Part shown: in pieces, positions 1 through 10,977 of the stretch | Position numbering within the stretch: the stretch's first letter is position 1 | Layout: the number at the start of each line of letters is the position of its first letter | Assembly: GCA_022376925.1 (NCBI GenBank) | Contig: JAIOJX010000001.1 | Location: 3,691,501-3,755,500 of the forward strand | Length of the DNA stretch: 64,000 nt | Direction: 5' to 3' | From: Tragulus kanchil | Lineage: Eukaryota > Chordata > Mammalia > Artiodactyla > Tragulidae | The notes under the pieces: model-generated | What the model was told of the DNA's origin: nothing | Seen by the model: only the letters and a program-made list of their open reading frames with translations | Database searches by the model: none | Position numbers and translations under genes: made by a program

Positions 1-205
1 AGATGGCGCTGGTGGCAAAGAACCCGCCTCCCAATGCAGGAGACGTAAGAGACAGGGGTTCCCTGGGTTGGGAAGATTCCCTGGAGGAAGACATGGCACC
101 CCACTGCAATATTCTTACCTAGAGAACCCCATGGACAGAGGAGCCTGGCGGGCTGCAGTCCTTGGGGTCACAGAGTCGAACACACCTGAGCATGCATAGG
201 ATTTG
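1..205 (+). mobile_element. Bov-tA SINE, 5' end at window edge
   Basis: A tRNA-Glu-derived head (the 'caatgcaggagac' block) is followed by the Bov-A body ('gggttgggaagattccctgg', then 'agaaccccatggacagagg' and 'gggtcacagagtcgaac'). This is the ruminant-specific Bov-tA layout. The first few bases lie outside the window. Confidence 0.9.
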
Positions 206-239
206 TGCATAGCTTTCAGTGCGGTGACCCTGAGCTCCA

Positions 240-395
240 GGCTTCCCTGATGTCCTAGCAGGTAAAGAATCTGCCTGCAATGCAGGAGATACAGACAGAC
301 GCAAGTTCCATTCCTGCATCAGGAAGACTCCACAGAGGAGAAAATGGCAACCCACTTCAGTATCCTTGTCTGAAAAATCCCAGGGATCAATATTT
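240..395 (+). mobile_element. Bov-tA SINE, 3'-shortened
   Basis: A second Bov-tA head begins at 'ggcttccctgatg' and runs through the 'ctgcaatgcaggaga' block and a diverged Bov-A body. It stops at about 'tgaaaaatcccagggat'. The body is considerably more diverged than that of the SINE just upstream. Confidence 0.8.
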
Positions 396-399
396 CCAA

Positions 400-936
400 G
401 ACTTCAGAATTTAAAAAAACATATTGGCATATACAGCAATGAAAATGAATACACTGTGACATTGCAGAACAATATGGCTGAACTCACAAATATCAGCAGT
501 CATCTTAAATATAATTTACTTGGTCTAGATTCCCCAATTAGAAGATGAAGGTTGTCAAAATGGGAAAAATATTTGCTCACAAAAGGCACTTTAAAATGAA
601 GAATATATTAAGATTGAAAATAAAAGAATGGAAAAAGAAACACTATGCAGAACATAACCAAAAGAAAACTGGTATACTTATGCTAATAGACTTTAAGGTA
701 AGAACAATCCCTGGAAATAGAGTGGACATTACATAATAAAGTTTTATCTGGCAGAAACAAATAAAAATTCTAAACTTGCATATACCTATTGACATAGCCT
801 CAAATATACTCAAAGCAAAAACTAGAGAACTGTAAGGAGATAGAGACAAATCCACAGTAATAGCAGAATTTGATACACCTCTCGGCAACTGATAGAACAA
901 GAAAACAGAATCAGTAAAAGTATATTAGATTTGAAT
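400..936 (+). mobile_element. Old L1 (L1M-type) ORF2 fragment, copy A
   Basis: AT-rich sequence matches the L1 ORF2 endonuclease region as I know it. The stretch around 838-936 follows the usual order: a 'gacaaatccacagtaatag' block, 'cacctctc', 'gatagaacaag', then 'cagaatcagtaaaa'. Frames are broken by stops, so this is a fossil. It is repeated at 1440-1975 by the tandem duplication. Confidence 0.65.
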
Positions 937-1030
937 TTCAAAGGAAAAAAATTGATACACACTTGCCAAAATATAGGACAGTGGTAGCACAAAAGACGGG
1001 ACAAGAGTAAATAAAATTAGTGTGTTCCCT

Positions 1031-1240
1031 GGGCTTCCCAGATGGCGCTGGTGGCAAAGAACCCGCCTCCCAATGCAGGAGACGTAAGAGACAGGGGTTC
1101 CCTGGGTTGGGAAGATTCCCTGGAGGAAGACATGGCACCCCACTGCAATATTCTTACCTAGAGAACCCCATGGACAGAGGAGCCTGGCGGGCTGCAGTCC
1201 TTGGGGTCACAGAGTCGAACACACCTGAGCATGCATAGGA
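1031..1240 (+). mobile_element. Bov-tA SINE, copy B
   Basis: This is the duplicate of the SINE at the window edge, here with its full 5' start 'gggcttcccagatggcg'. It shows the complete tRNA head, Bov-A body and terminal 'gagtcgaacacacctgag'. It is not an independent insertion. Confidence 0.9.
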
Positions 1241-1278
1241 TTTGTGCATAGCTTTCAGTGCGGTGACCCTGAGCTCCA

Positions 1279-1434
1279 GGCTTCCCTGATGTCCTAGCAG
1301 GTAAAGAATCTGCCTGCAATGCAGGAGATACAGACAGACGCAAGTTCCATTCCTGCATCAGGAAGACTCCACAGAGGAGAAAATGGCAACCCACTTCAGT
1401 ATCCTTGTCTGAAAAATCCCAGGGATCAATATTT
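1279..1434 (+). mobile_element. Bov-tA SINE fragment, copy B
   Basis: Duplicate of the SINE at 240-395, offset 1039. No independent insertion is implied. Confidence 0.8.
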
Positions 1435-1439
1435 CCAAG

Positions 1440-2162
1440 ACTTCAGAATTTAAAAAAACATATTGGCATATACAGCAATGAAAATGAATACACTGTGACA
1501 TTGCAGAACAATATGGCTGAACTCACAAATATCAGCAGTCATCTTAAATATAATTTACTTGGTCTAGATTCCCCAATTAGAAGATGAAGGTTGTCAAAAT
1601 GGGAAAAATATTTGCTCACAAAAGGCACTTTAAAATGAAGAATATATTAAGATTGAAAATAAAAGAATGGAAAAAGAAACACTATGCAGAACATAACCAA
1701 AAGAAAACTGGTATACTTATGCTAATAGACTTTAAGGTAAGAACAATCCCTGGAAATAGAGTGGACATTACATAATAAAGTTTTATCTGGCAGAAACAAA
1801 TAAAAATTCTAAACTTGCATATACCTATTGACATAGCCTCAAATATACTCAAAGCAAAAACTAGAGAACTGTAAGGAGATAGAGACAAATCCACAGTAAT
1901 AGCAGAATTTGATACACCTCTCGGCAACTGATAGAACAAGAAAACAGAATCAGTAAAAGTATATTAGATTTGAATGACATGGTTAAAAACTTGAGATGAT
2001 TGGAATATGTGGAACAATTTACACAACAATTTCAGGATGTACATTCTTTTCACGTGCACATGAAACACTTGCCAAAATATACCATGTGTAGAACCATAAA
2101 GCAAGTCTCAAAAAATTTCAAAACTTGAAATAATATTGAATATGGCCTCTCACTATGATGGA
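1440..2162 (+). mobile_element. Old L1M ORF2 fragment, copy B and continuation
   Basis: Duplicate of 400-936, which then runs on beyond the duplication into 1976-2162. The continuation includes the L1 endonuclease block 'acattcttttcacgtgcaca' and 'aagtctcaaaaaatttcaaa'. The element is interrupted at 2163 by a SINE and resumes near 2574. Confidence 0.65.
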
Positions 2163-2573
2163 TTTAAGCTGTGCACGCATGCTCAATCATTTCAAGTCAT
2201 ATCCAACACTTTCTGACCTTATGGACCGTAGCCCATCAGGCTCCTCTGTCCATGAGATTTTCCAGACAAGAATACTGGAGTGGGACTTCCCCGGTGGTCC
2301 AATGGCTAAGACTCTGAGCTCCCAATGCTGCAGGGGGCTCGGGTTCAATCCCTGATCAGGGAACTAGATTCCACATACCTCAAATATTAGTTTCCATGCC
2401 TAACTCATACTCAGCACAGCCAAATAAATGAATAAGTACTTAAAAAAAAAATACTGGAGTGGATAACCATTCCCTTCTTCTTGGGATCTTCCTGACCTAG
2501 GGATCAACCCACGCCTCTTATGTCTCCTGCACTGGCAGGCAAGTTCTTTACCACTAGCACCACGTGGAAGGCC
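2163..2573 (-). mobile_element. Bov-tA SINE split by a younger SINE
   Basis: The reverse-oriented Bov-A body occupies 2163-2283 ('tccaacactttctgacctta', 'atactggagtgg'). The rest, through the tRNA head, occupies 2450-2573 ('ctcctgcactggcaggc', 'gttctttaccact'). The two halves share the 13-bp string aatactggagtgg (2271-2283 and 2450-2462), the target-site duplication of the inserted SINE. Confidence 0.9.
2284..2449 (+). mobile_element. CHR-type tRNA-derived SINE nested in Bov-tA
   Basis: It starts 'gacttccccggtggtccaat' and has a B-box-like 'gggttcaatccctgatcagg'. It ends with 'cagccaaataaatgaataag' and a poly-A run. It is flanked by a perfect 13-bp target-site duplication and is therefore younger than the Bov-tA it interrupts. 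It belongs to a different CHR variant from the palindromic-core SINEs elsewhere in the window. Confidence 0.85.
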
Positions 2574-3290
2574 CTGGAATTAAGCTAAGTATCAATTAAA
2601 GAAAAACAGAAGTCCATGTAAAAAAATTAAATAAAGAGAATTCTTAAAAAATGAAAAAATTGAAGTCCTCATATGATTAGAAATTAACAAACACACTTCT
2701 AAATAACCTGAATTTTTTAAAGAAATAATGAAGGAAATCAGAAAATATTTAAGTGAGTGACTATTAAAATTTGGCATAGTAAAGCTTTTGGGTTGCAGAT
2801 AAGGCCGTGCTGTAAGGAAATTATAGCCATCAATGCACATACCACAAAAGAAGTCTAGAAATTAAACATACATCAAAGCCAGAAAATAAAGAGAAAATCA
2901 AGTACAAAGTAAGTAGAAGGAAGCAATAAGAAAGTGGAAAGAATTCGATGGAGCAGAAAACAAACATTCAGTGGACAGAATGAACAAAAATGATCAAAAA
3001 AAAGAAGGCACAAGCAACCAATAGCAGAAATGAAAAAGGGAACATTCTAAATTCTATAGACATTCAACTTGAGGAGGCTCCCATTGGACAAAAAAAGCCA
3101 CAATTTTAGCATAGAGAATAATTACTACAGTGTCATTAAGTAGTATCAAGTAAACATTAGTAATGAAACCTCACAAATTTACAATATAAACTCCTAAATA
3201 TTCTTTAAAAAGACAATGAAGTCCAATTTTAATAATGTGTCTGGCTTTAACACTAATTTACAGGAAATAAGAATAGAAACCTTAAATATG
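2574..3290 (+). mobile_element. Old L1M ORF2 fragment (continuation)
   Basis: The blocks around 2770-2870 (the 'ttgcagataaggccgtgctg' region, then 'gaaattatagccatcaatgc') and 3010-3065 (the 'agcagaaatgaaaaaggga' block) follow L1 ORF2 order. The sequence is highly diverged with stops in all frames. It probably belongs to the same element as the L1 upstream of the SINE nest. Confidence 0.6.
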
Positions 3291-3540
3291 GGGCTTCCCT
3301 GGTGGTCCAGTGGGTAAGGACACCGCCTTGCAGTGCAAGGGCTCCGGTTCGATCCCTGGCCTGGGAAGATCCCACATGCTGCAGAGCAGCCGGGCCGATG
3401 TGTCCAATCACCAAGCCGGAGCTCTGGAGTGCATGCGACCAGACGGATGAAACTAGACAAATGAAAGACCAGTGAAAGTGACCTGCCCACCCTGCTCCCT
3501 CCCCACCCCCGCCAAAATAAATTAATTAATTAAAAAAAAA
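3291..3540 (+). mobile_element. CHR-like SINE, palindromic-core variant (1 of 11)
   Basis: It starts 'gggcttccctggtggtccag' and contains A-box-like 'tggtccagtgg' and B-box-like 'ggttcgatccc' pol III promoter elements. The body includes 'cagccgggccgatgtgtcc' and ends in an 'aattaatt' tail with poly-A. Flanks 3279-3289 and 3541-3551 form an 11-bp target-site duplication with one mismatch. The central palindrome is partly deleted in this copy. Confidence 0.88.
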
Positions 3541-3551
3541 ACCTTAAACAT

Positions 3552-3950
3552 ACCATCTGCCAATCCAGAAAGCAGGAAAATCTATAAGATAAATAACCCA
3601 ATTTCTTCAATAAGTGAATAATATTAAAAAAAAAAAAAGGCAGAGATAGCCGTTGTAGATTAAAAGAGACTTAAGAAGAATATCAACAAAATGTAATATA
3701 CCTGGACTGTGATTTGAACAAACCAACTATAAAAAAAGACATTTAGACAATCAAGAAAAAAGGAATATCAACCGAGTATTAAATAATAATAAGGAACTGT
3801 TCCTAAATTTATTAGCTGGGATCACAAGATTGAGGTTATGTTTTTCAAAGGAGTTCTTATCTGTTAGAGATAACATCCTAAAGTGCATGCAAGTGAAATG
3901 ATGTGCTGTCAGATATTTGGTTTAAAATATTCCAGTCAAACAACAATAGC
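3552..3950 (+). mobile_element. Old L1M 3' region
   Basis: The 3660-3950 segment ('agaatatcaacaaaatgtaa', 'acaaaccaactataaaaaaa', 'gttatgtttttcaaaggag', 'agatgaaatgatgt'-like end) resembles the 3' UTR of old L1M elements. Subfamily assignment needs RepeatMasker. The 3950-4229 remainder is purine-rich and unrecognised. Confidence 0.5.
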
Positions 3951-4238
3951 AATAACAGGAAAAGCATGCGCGTATGCATGTGAGGGAGAGGTACAGAAAG
4001 TGAAACAGAGAGACACACCCTGAAAGCACAGAGAGAAAGGTGTCTGCAAACACGAATCAGAAGTGAGTAACCATTGAAGCTTATAAGAAGTAGCCTCAGT
4101 AACTGCTTGTTAATCACTGAATACATGCCATGTTAACTTTGTAAGTATCATGCAATCACAACAGTGAAACGTACAAATTATTGATCAGTCTTCAAGATTT
4201 GGTGGTAATTAGGTGTTTGGACAAGTCATCTTCTCAAA

Positions 4239-4513
4239 GTTTTTTTTTTTTTCCTGGCCACTTCTATTGGTCTTTCATTTATTCATTTTCATTCATCTTC
4301 ATTCTTTGGCTCCTGTGGGCCTCCCATCGCAGTGACCTCTCTCGCTGCACAGCACTGACTCTGGGCACATGCACTCCAGAGCTCCGGCTCAGTAGCTGGA
4401 CACATTGGTCCAGCCGCTCCGTGGCACGTGGGATCTTCCCAGGCCAGGGGACTAACCGGCACCCCTTGTGCTGCAAGGCGGAGTCCTTACCCACTGGACC
4501 ACCAGGGAAGCCC
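4239..4513 (-). mobile_element. CHR-like SINE, palindromic-core variant (2 of 11)
   Basis: In reverse orientation it has the poly-T tail first, then 'ggcctcccatcgcag', 'gcacatgcactccagagctc' and 'accaccagggaagcccc' at the 5' end of the element. The flanking 'cttctcaaa' at 4230-4238 and 4514-4522 is a 9-bp target-site duplication. Confidence 0.88.
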
Positions 4514-4522
4514 CTTCTCAAA

Positions 4523-6291
4523 CTTTTTTTGACCCCTATTGTGATAGCCACCTCCAAGGGGCCCCCTAGTAAGGCTCATCTATTATTCACAGCCCTACAC
4601 AGTTGCTTCCAACATTGTATTAGTGTTCATCTGTATTAACCAGCCATATACAGCAAAAATGATGGAATGTGATTTCTGAGGCTATATCGTAATAGATGTT
4701 GCCATTTTTGCTTTGCTATCCTTTTTTTTTTTCCTGCCTTGCTATCTTGACTCACTTCTGGGGGAAGCCAGGGCTGTATTGCAAGGGCACTAAGGCAGCT
4801 CTATAGTAAGACCACCCAGCAAAGGATGAGGCCTTCAGCAGATTAGCTATCCCCAACTTTCTAGCCATGTGAGCGGGCCATCTTGGAAGCAAATCCTCCC
4901 GTTCCAGACAAATTTTCAGATGATTGCAGATCTGGCTGACAACTTGCCTGCCACCTCATGAGAGATCCTGAATGAGAGCCACCTAATCTCAGTTACTTCT
5001 GAATTTCTGACCCTTGGAAATGGTGAGGTAACAGATGCTTGTTGAATTTTTATGCGCCAGCAGATAACTGATATACCACTCACTGTAAGAAATATATTGT
5101 ACATCATGACCCAATATACAGGAAAATATATGTAAGTAAATATATAATAAATTCCATGAAACTGAATAAGATCGATCTGATATGTTCATTATTTTTACTT
5201 TTTAAAGATTACTGTTCCCACTAATTTAATCCTATGATCCTTTGATGGGTCAGCAAGCAAAGATGGAAAAACACTGGAGGAGAGGACATTATCCTTCTAG
5301 TTCTGAAACTCTGCAGTTTCCTGTAGCCTAGCTATATGTGTTCACAACATGAACAAAACAGAACATGGACTTTAAGGAGTAAAACATGGGTGTTTCAGTA
5401 AGACTCTATGGAACAAGTTGCTGGGTAGATAGAGGCGCTCAGCACTCACAGAGGTTGTTCTATTCTCTCTCTGTTGTGTTTCCCATTGCCTCAGTCTTTT
5501 GGACCTAAATCTGTCTATGTTAGTTTTAGAGTCTTCCCTTTGAAATAACTTGGACTTCTCATACAGGTGTGTCTTTCCTGCTTCAACATATAATTCCTCA
5601 GCTGCACTGTTGGAGAGATCAGTCATCTACTGGGCCTTTTGTCTGGTCCTTGGTTTATTACTGGCATATTTCAGGTGATTACAGCCTGCATTCACTCGCC
5701 CTTCAATAAACTGGGGGGTGGGGACTCTTTGAAGGATGCAAGACTCTACTTCCTATGCACTATCTTAAAGGAAAACATGAAACTAAAATAGGACAACAAT
5801 TGTTGACATTCAAAGGAAATACTTATTTTCAGAGAAAGGAAGGGGTTGACACAGAGAATGAGAGATGGGATGGGAGAGAGAGGACGGGATGGGACAGGAG
5901 GAAACAAGCAAACCAAGCTGCTACAGTACAGCATCCATCAGCTGGAACACAGGAACAGATGTATTTTAAGGTTTGTACTATAACCAGGCAGAACCAGTCA
6001 GCTGCTGGAAACTTGAAACCCTGCAAAAGGTTTTAAAAATATAAAACCACAGGGTGACAAAGCTGAAGGGCATACACCCAGTTTACAGATGGAAAGTTTG
6101 TGGCACAGCTCTCCAATTTTCATTCTCAGATTTTTCCTCTAGAACTGCTGGGCAGGCGGCCAGCAGCAGGCCCAAGAGATAGACGAGTAGCTGGGGAGCC
6201 TAGGTCTCAAGGGACAGTTAACCCTAAAGCCAGCACCCAATTTTCTAATTTCCTGCTCCTGGGGGATGAACTGCCTGCCTGGCTCCCATCT
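4523..6291. other. Unique sequence, no gene or recognised repeat
   Basis: I see short homopolymer T and A runs but no SINE, LINE or LTR signature and no open frame that looks coding on either strand. Ancient repeats below my recognition limit are possible. Confidence 0.5.
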
Positions 6292-6379
6292 TCAGCCGAA
6301 TAAAAAGGACACAAACAAGCATATTATATTAAAAAGAAAAGGCCCAAGAAGTGAGATTCCCAAAGGACTTAAGGCCTAA

Positions 6380-6600
6380 GCCACACAAGAATTCCCCTAT
6401 TTGTCTAATTGCTCCCAGAAGCCCTGTTTCAATTTGTGTCTGAATCTGAAAAAAAAAAAAAAAACAGCTAATAATCATTTTACAGGCCCTCTTGTTTAGA
6501 GGAAGAGATTTTCACAAGTGTGCAATTGATTGTTAGAGACTAATGCAGTCACATAATTGCACAGTCTTACATAAACAAAAGGGCATATACCCTTCAGTTG
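6380..6600. other. AT-rich unique block with many homeodomain-core motifs (possible CNE)
   Basis: The block holds several TAAT/ATTA cores close together ('tctaattgctcc', 'agctaataatcatttt', 'caattgattgttag', 'cataattgcac') and no recognised repeat. Such clustering is compatible with a conserved non-coding enhancer but is also expected in AT-rich DNA. It is duplicated at about 7474-7694. Without alignment this is only a suggestion. Confidence 0.22.
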
Positions 6601-6949
6601 CGCAAGCCCCCTCCTAACATTCCTACCATGTGGTCTCTGGCCTGGACTTCAACTCTTTATGGCAGAGAACTCACGACCCCCGGAGTTAGCTAGCCAGCTA
6701 GCTTTAGCCTTTGGGGATCGTCGATATGGAAAGAACTGGAGTCTTTTTTAGTGTATTCATCCAAGAGCGAAAGGACCAGCCTCTTCTTCTTATAAAGAAA
6801 TGCTATGAACTTTCTTGGCTCTGCAGTTCATCTGTATGTGTAAGAGCAACGGACCTCCAAAGCAATGTCAGGCTGTCTCATCAGCCACCTGAAGAGCAGT
6901 TACCAGCTGGTCCCAAGCCAGTTCTTTGGAAAACAGTAGATGACATGGT

Positions 6950-7161
6950 AGCTTCCCAGATGGTAAAACTAGTGGTAAAGAACCCAACTGCCAATGCAGG
7001 AGATGTTAAGAGACATGGGTTTGGTCCCTGGGTCAGGAAGATTCCCCAGAGAAGGGCACAGCAATCCACACCTTTATTCTTGCCTGGAGAATCCCATAAA
7101 CAGAGGAGCCATAGGGGCGCAAAGAGTCTGACATGTCTGAAGAGACTTCACAGCACGCACA
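6950..7161 (+). mobile_element. Bov-tA SINE (duplicate at 8044-8255)
   Basis: The head 'tagcttcccagatgg...' runs to 'ccaatgcaggagatg', then the body 'cctgggtcaggaagattccc', 'cttgcctggagaatcccat' and 'gcgcaaagagtctgacatg'. The same SINE reappears at 8044-8255 because of tandem duplication 2, so it counts as one insertion. Confidence 0.9.
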
Positions 7162-9017
7162 GATGGCATGATGGAATTCAGAGAATTCAAAATATTTGCA
7201 CCTGGTTAAAGCCTTATCCTTGTGCCTGAGACTATACTCATCATTGTATAAAATAAGACAGCTTCCTTACTTGTTAGGACCCTGGCAAACAATCCTAGTT
7301 ATCACTCAGGCTGTTTTTCCTTCACTTTGTACATGAGGTTCATTAAAACAGAACCCAACTACCATGATTTTTTTAAAAATGGGGTCCTCAGCCGAATAAA
7401 AGGACACAAACAAGCATATTATATTAAAAAGAAAAGGCCCAAGAAGTGAGATTCCCAAAGGACTTAAGGCCTAAGCCACACAAGAATTCCCTATTTGTCT
7501 AATTGCTCCCAGAAGCCCTGTTTCAATTTGTGTCTGAATCTGAAAAAAAAAAAAAAAACAGCTAATAATCATTTTACAGGCCCTCTTGTTTAGAGGAAGA
7601 GATTTTCACAAGTGTGCAATTGATTGTTAGAGACTAATGCAGTCACATAATTGCACAGTCTTACATAAACAAAAGGGCATATACCCTTCAGTTGCGCAAG
7701 CCCCCTCCTAACATTCCTACCATGTGGTCTCTGGCCTGGACTTCAACTCTTTATGGCAGAGAACTCACGACCCCCGGAGTTAGCTAGCCAGCTAGCTTTA
7801 GCCTTTGGGGATCGTCGATATGGAAAGAACTGGAGTCTTTTTTAGTGTATTCATCCAAGAGCGAAAGGACCAGCCTCTTCTTCTTATAAAGAAATGCTAT
7901 GAACTTTCTTGGCTCTGCAGTTCATCTGTATGTGTAAGAGCAACGGACCTCCAAAGCAATGTCAGGCTGTCTCATCAGCCACCTGAAGAGCAGTTACCAG
8001 CTGGTCCCAAGCCAGTTCTTTGGAAAACAGTAGATGACATGGTAGCTTCCCAGATGGTAAAACTAGTGGTAAAGAACCCAACTGCCAATGCAGGAGATGT
8101 TAAGAGACATGGGTTTGGTCCCTGGGTCAGGAAGATTCCCCAGAGAAGGGCACAGCAATCCACACCTTTATTCTTGCCTGGAGAATCCCATAAACAGAGG
8201 AGCCATAGGGGCGCAAAGAGTCTGACATGTCTGAAGAGACTTCACAGCACGCACAGATGGCATGATGGAATTCAGAGAATTCAAAATATTTGCACCTGGT
8301 TAAAGCCTTATCCTTGTGCCTGAGACTATACTCATCATTGTATAAAATAAGACAGCTTCCTTACTTGTTAGGACCCTGGCAAACAATCCTAGTTATCACT
8401 CAGGCTGTTTTTCCTTCACTTTGTACATGAGGTTCATTAAAACAGAACCCAACTACCATGATTTTTTTTAAAAATGGGGTCCTCATTTCAGCAAGGACTA
8501 TTAAATGCTAAGCATGGGTGGTATTCTATGCTCTGCGATGAGGATCAATAGCGTTGAGGGGTTCTCAAAGGGGACAAGTCCTTTCTATTCACCTCAATAT
8601 CATGAGACCATAGAGGGGAGTGGACAGTATGGCCCAAAGGTCCTTAGATGATGAATCATACTTGGGGATGAACTGGTTCACTCCAGCCTGCTCCCAGCCA
8701 TCCCTGCATCCGTCTGTGATTTTATGCAGTTTTCAGACATCTAGATGTGGAGAGTGTTCAGGCACTAGGCATTACAGAGAGTGAAACCGAACGTTAAGAA
8801 GGAAGATTTGGAGACACATGACCCAAACCGGCTCCTTCCTGCACACTGTGAAGCTCTCTTGCCTCCATACACTTGTCTTTCACTTGAATGGTTTTCCTGG
8901 CCTCTCACGAAATTTAAGTGAAATCACATCGTCATGTGAAGTTTATTCATAAGTCACTTCCTCTTTGAACTCTCCCTTAATTACCTCAGAGGAAAGAGAG
9001 AGGGTAAAAAAAAAAAA

Positions 9018-9268
9018 AAGACAACCCACTGACTGGAGGAAAATATTAACAAATGAGGTGATCAACAAGGGCTTAATTTTCAAAATATACAAATAGCACA
9101 TACAACTCAATATCAAAAAAGCAAACAGCTCAATCAAAAAATGGACTGAAGGCCTAAATAGATACTACTCCAGAGGAAATATACAGATGGCCAACAGGCC
9201 AACAATGTTGAAAAGATGCTCCATGTGGCTAATTACTAGAGAAATGCAAATCAAAGTCACAATGAGGA
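9018..9268 (+). mobile_element. L1 ORF2 3' fragment, copy A
   Basis: The order 'aatattaacaaatgag', 'ttttcaaaatatacaaat', 'caatcaaaaaatggactgaa' and 'gagaaatgcaaatcaaagtc' is the conserved 3' part of L1 ORF2. It is a duplicate of 10104-10357. Confidence 0.85.
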
Positions 9269-10103
9269 AAAAAAAAATAATTTTTTTTATTGAAGGAAAA
9301 TTCAGAGTTTTGTTGTTTACTGCCACACTTAATCAAAAAAAGCCCTCACGATGAGAGATTCAGAGAATTCAAAATATTTGCACCTGGTTAAAGCCTTATC
9401 CTTGTGCCTGAGACTATACTCATCATTGTATAAAATAAGACAGCTTCCTTACTTGTTAGGACCCTGGCAAACAATCCTAGTTATCACTCAGGCTGTTTTT
9501 CCTTCACTTTGTACATGAGGTTCATTAAAACAGAACCCAACTACCATGATTTTTTAAAAATGGGGTCCTCATTTCAGCAAGGACTATTAAATGCTAAGCA
9601 TGGGTGGTATTCTATGCTCTGCGATGAGGATCAATAGCGTTGAGGGGTTCTCAAAGGGGACAAGTCCTTTCTATTCACCTCAATATCATGAGACCATAGA
9701 GGGGAGTGGACAGTATGGCCCAAAGGTCCTTAGATGATGAATCATACTTGGGGATGAACTGGTTCACTCCAGCCTGCTCCCAGCCATCCCTGCATCCGTC
9801 TGTGATTTTATGCAGTTTTCAGACATCTAGATGTGGAGAGTGTTCAGGCACTAGGCATTACAGAGAGTGAAACCGAACGTTAAGAAGGAAGATTTGGAGA
9901 CACATGACCCAAACCGGCTCCTTCCTGCACACTGTGAAGCTCTCTTGCCTCCATACACTTGTCTTTCACTTGAATGGTTTTCCTGGCCTCTCACGAAATT
10001 TAAGTGAAATCACATCGTCATGTGAAGTTTATTCATAAGTCACTTCCTCTTTGAACTCTCCCTTAATTACCTCAGAGGAAAGAGAGAGGGTAAAAAAAAA
10101 AAA

Positions 10104-10357
10104 AAGACAACCCACTGACTGGAGGAAAATATTAACAAATGAGGTGATCAACAAGGGCTTAATTTTCAAAATATACAAATAGCACATACAACTCAATATC
10201 AAAAAAGCAAACAGCTCAATCAAAAAATGGACTGAAGGCCTAAATAGATACTACTCCAGAGGAAATATACAGATGGCCAACAGGCCAACAATGTTGAAAA
10301 GATGCTCCATGTGGCTAATTACTAGAGAAATGCAAATCAAAGTCACAATGAGGAAAA
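10104..10357 (+). mobile_element. L1 ORF2 3' fragment, left half of nested L1
   Basis: The same L1 segment as at 9018. It breaks off after 'acaatgagg' and the L1 resumes at about 11391 with 'actatgaggtatcac'. The repeated 'atgagg' is the target-site duplication of the material inserted between. Confidence 0.85.
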
Positions 10358-10364
10358 AAAAAAT

Positions 10365-10965
10365 AATTTTTTTTATTGAAGGATAATAACTTTACAGAGT
10401 TTTGTTGTTTACTGCCACACATCAACCTGAATCAGTCATAGGTAGACATATGTTTCCTCCGTCTTGAACTTCCCTCTCATCTCCCTCCACATCCCAGCCC
10501 TCCAGGTGGTTACAGAGCCCCTGTTTGAGTTCCCTGAGTCTAACAGCAAATTCCCATTGGTCATCTATTCTGCTTTGTGCTTTTATTTTTTTTTTAATTT
10601 TGGCCCCCTTAATCAGTCCTTTATTTATTTATTTTCACCTGCCTTTTTTCTTTGGCCTGTGTGGGCCTCCCATTGCAGCAGCCTCTCTCGTTGCAGAGCA
10701 CCGGCTCTGGGGCACCTGCTCCAGAGCACTGGCTTGCAATTGGACACATCAGTCCAGCCGCTCCATGGTATGTGGGATCCTCCCGGGCCAGGGATCAAAC
10801 TGGCGCCCCTTGCACTGCAAGGCGGAGTCCCCACCCGCTGGACCACCAGAGAAGCCCTGGTCATCTATTTTGAATATCCATGTTACTCTTTCCATACTTC
10901 TAACCCTCTCCTCCCTCCCACCAATATCCACAAATCTGTTCTCTATGTCTTTACAATATGTTAAA
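10365..10965 (-). mobile_element. Reverse-oriented L1 3' end inserted in L1
   Basis: The poly-T start and the 'cagagttttgttgttt', 'tcaacctgaatcagtcatag', 'gagcccctgtttgagttccc' and 'ctctatgtctttac' blocks correspond to the ruminant L1 3' UTR in reverse. It is interrupted at 10570-10857 by a SINE. This is the second level of the nest. Confidence 0.75.
10570..10857 (-). mobile_element. CHR-like SINE, palindromic-core variant (3 of 11)
   Basis: Reverse orientation: an AT-rich tail, 'ggcctgtgtgggcctcccat', the 'ggctctggggcacctgctcc' core and 'ggaccaccagagaagccc'. The 12-bp string tggtcatctatt at 10558-10569 and 10858-10869 is the target-site duplication. It lies inside the reversed L1 3' end. 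Confidence 0.9.
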
Positions 10966-10977
10966 AAGGGGACTTTT

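Larger units (their letters stand above)
1..1975. repeat. Tandem duplication 1 (unit 1039 bp)
   Basis: Copy A (1-936) and copy B (1040-1975) match essentially base for base at a constant offset of 1039. They are separated by a 103-bp non-matching spacer (937-1039). Copy A is cut by the window edge, so the unit may begin further left. The spacer contains a 17-base string (near 951-967) that recurs just downstream of copy B (near 2046-2062), as though copy A continued into damaged downstream sequence. This fits an assembly junction. Confidence 0.95.
6292..8485. repeat. Tandem duplication 2 (unit ~1096 bp)
   Basis: Copy A 6292-7390 and copy B 7388-8485 join directly, sharing 'tca' at the junction. 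The offset drifts from 1096 to 1094 through single-base homopolymer differences (for example an A run near 6304 and a C run near 6396). The interiors otherwise match, including a SINE at 6950 and 8044. Confidence 0.95.
8270..10422. repeat. Tandem duplication 3 (unit ~1088 bp), overlapping duplication 2
   Basis: Copy A 8270-9336 and copy B 9358-10422 are separated by about 21 bp of filler. The last 45 bp of copy A are damaged: 'gaaggaaaattcagag' stands where copy B reads 'gaaggataataactttacagag'-like sequence. The remaining ~1 kb is almost identical. Segment 8270-8485 is also the tail of duplication 2, so it exists three times (near 7176, 8270 and 9358). Confidence 0.94.

Noticed and set aside
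3291..3400. Possible tRNA gene at SINE heads (A and B boxes present)
   Set aside because: The boxes belong to tRNA-derived SINE heads; no cloverleaf with acceptor stem closes, and the sequence runs on into a SINE body.
6711..7229. 172-codon open frame repeated exactly at 7805-8323
   Set aside because: Its C-terminal two-fifths is Bov-tA SINE, there is no known domain, and the perfect second copy comes from tandem duplication 2, not from selection on a gene.
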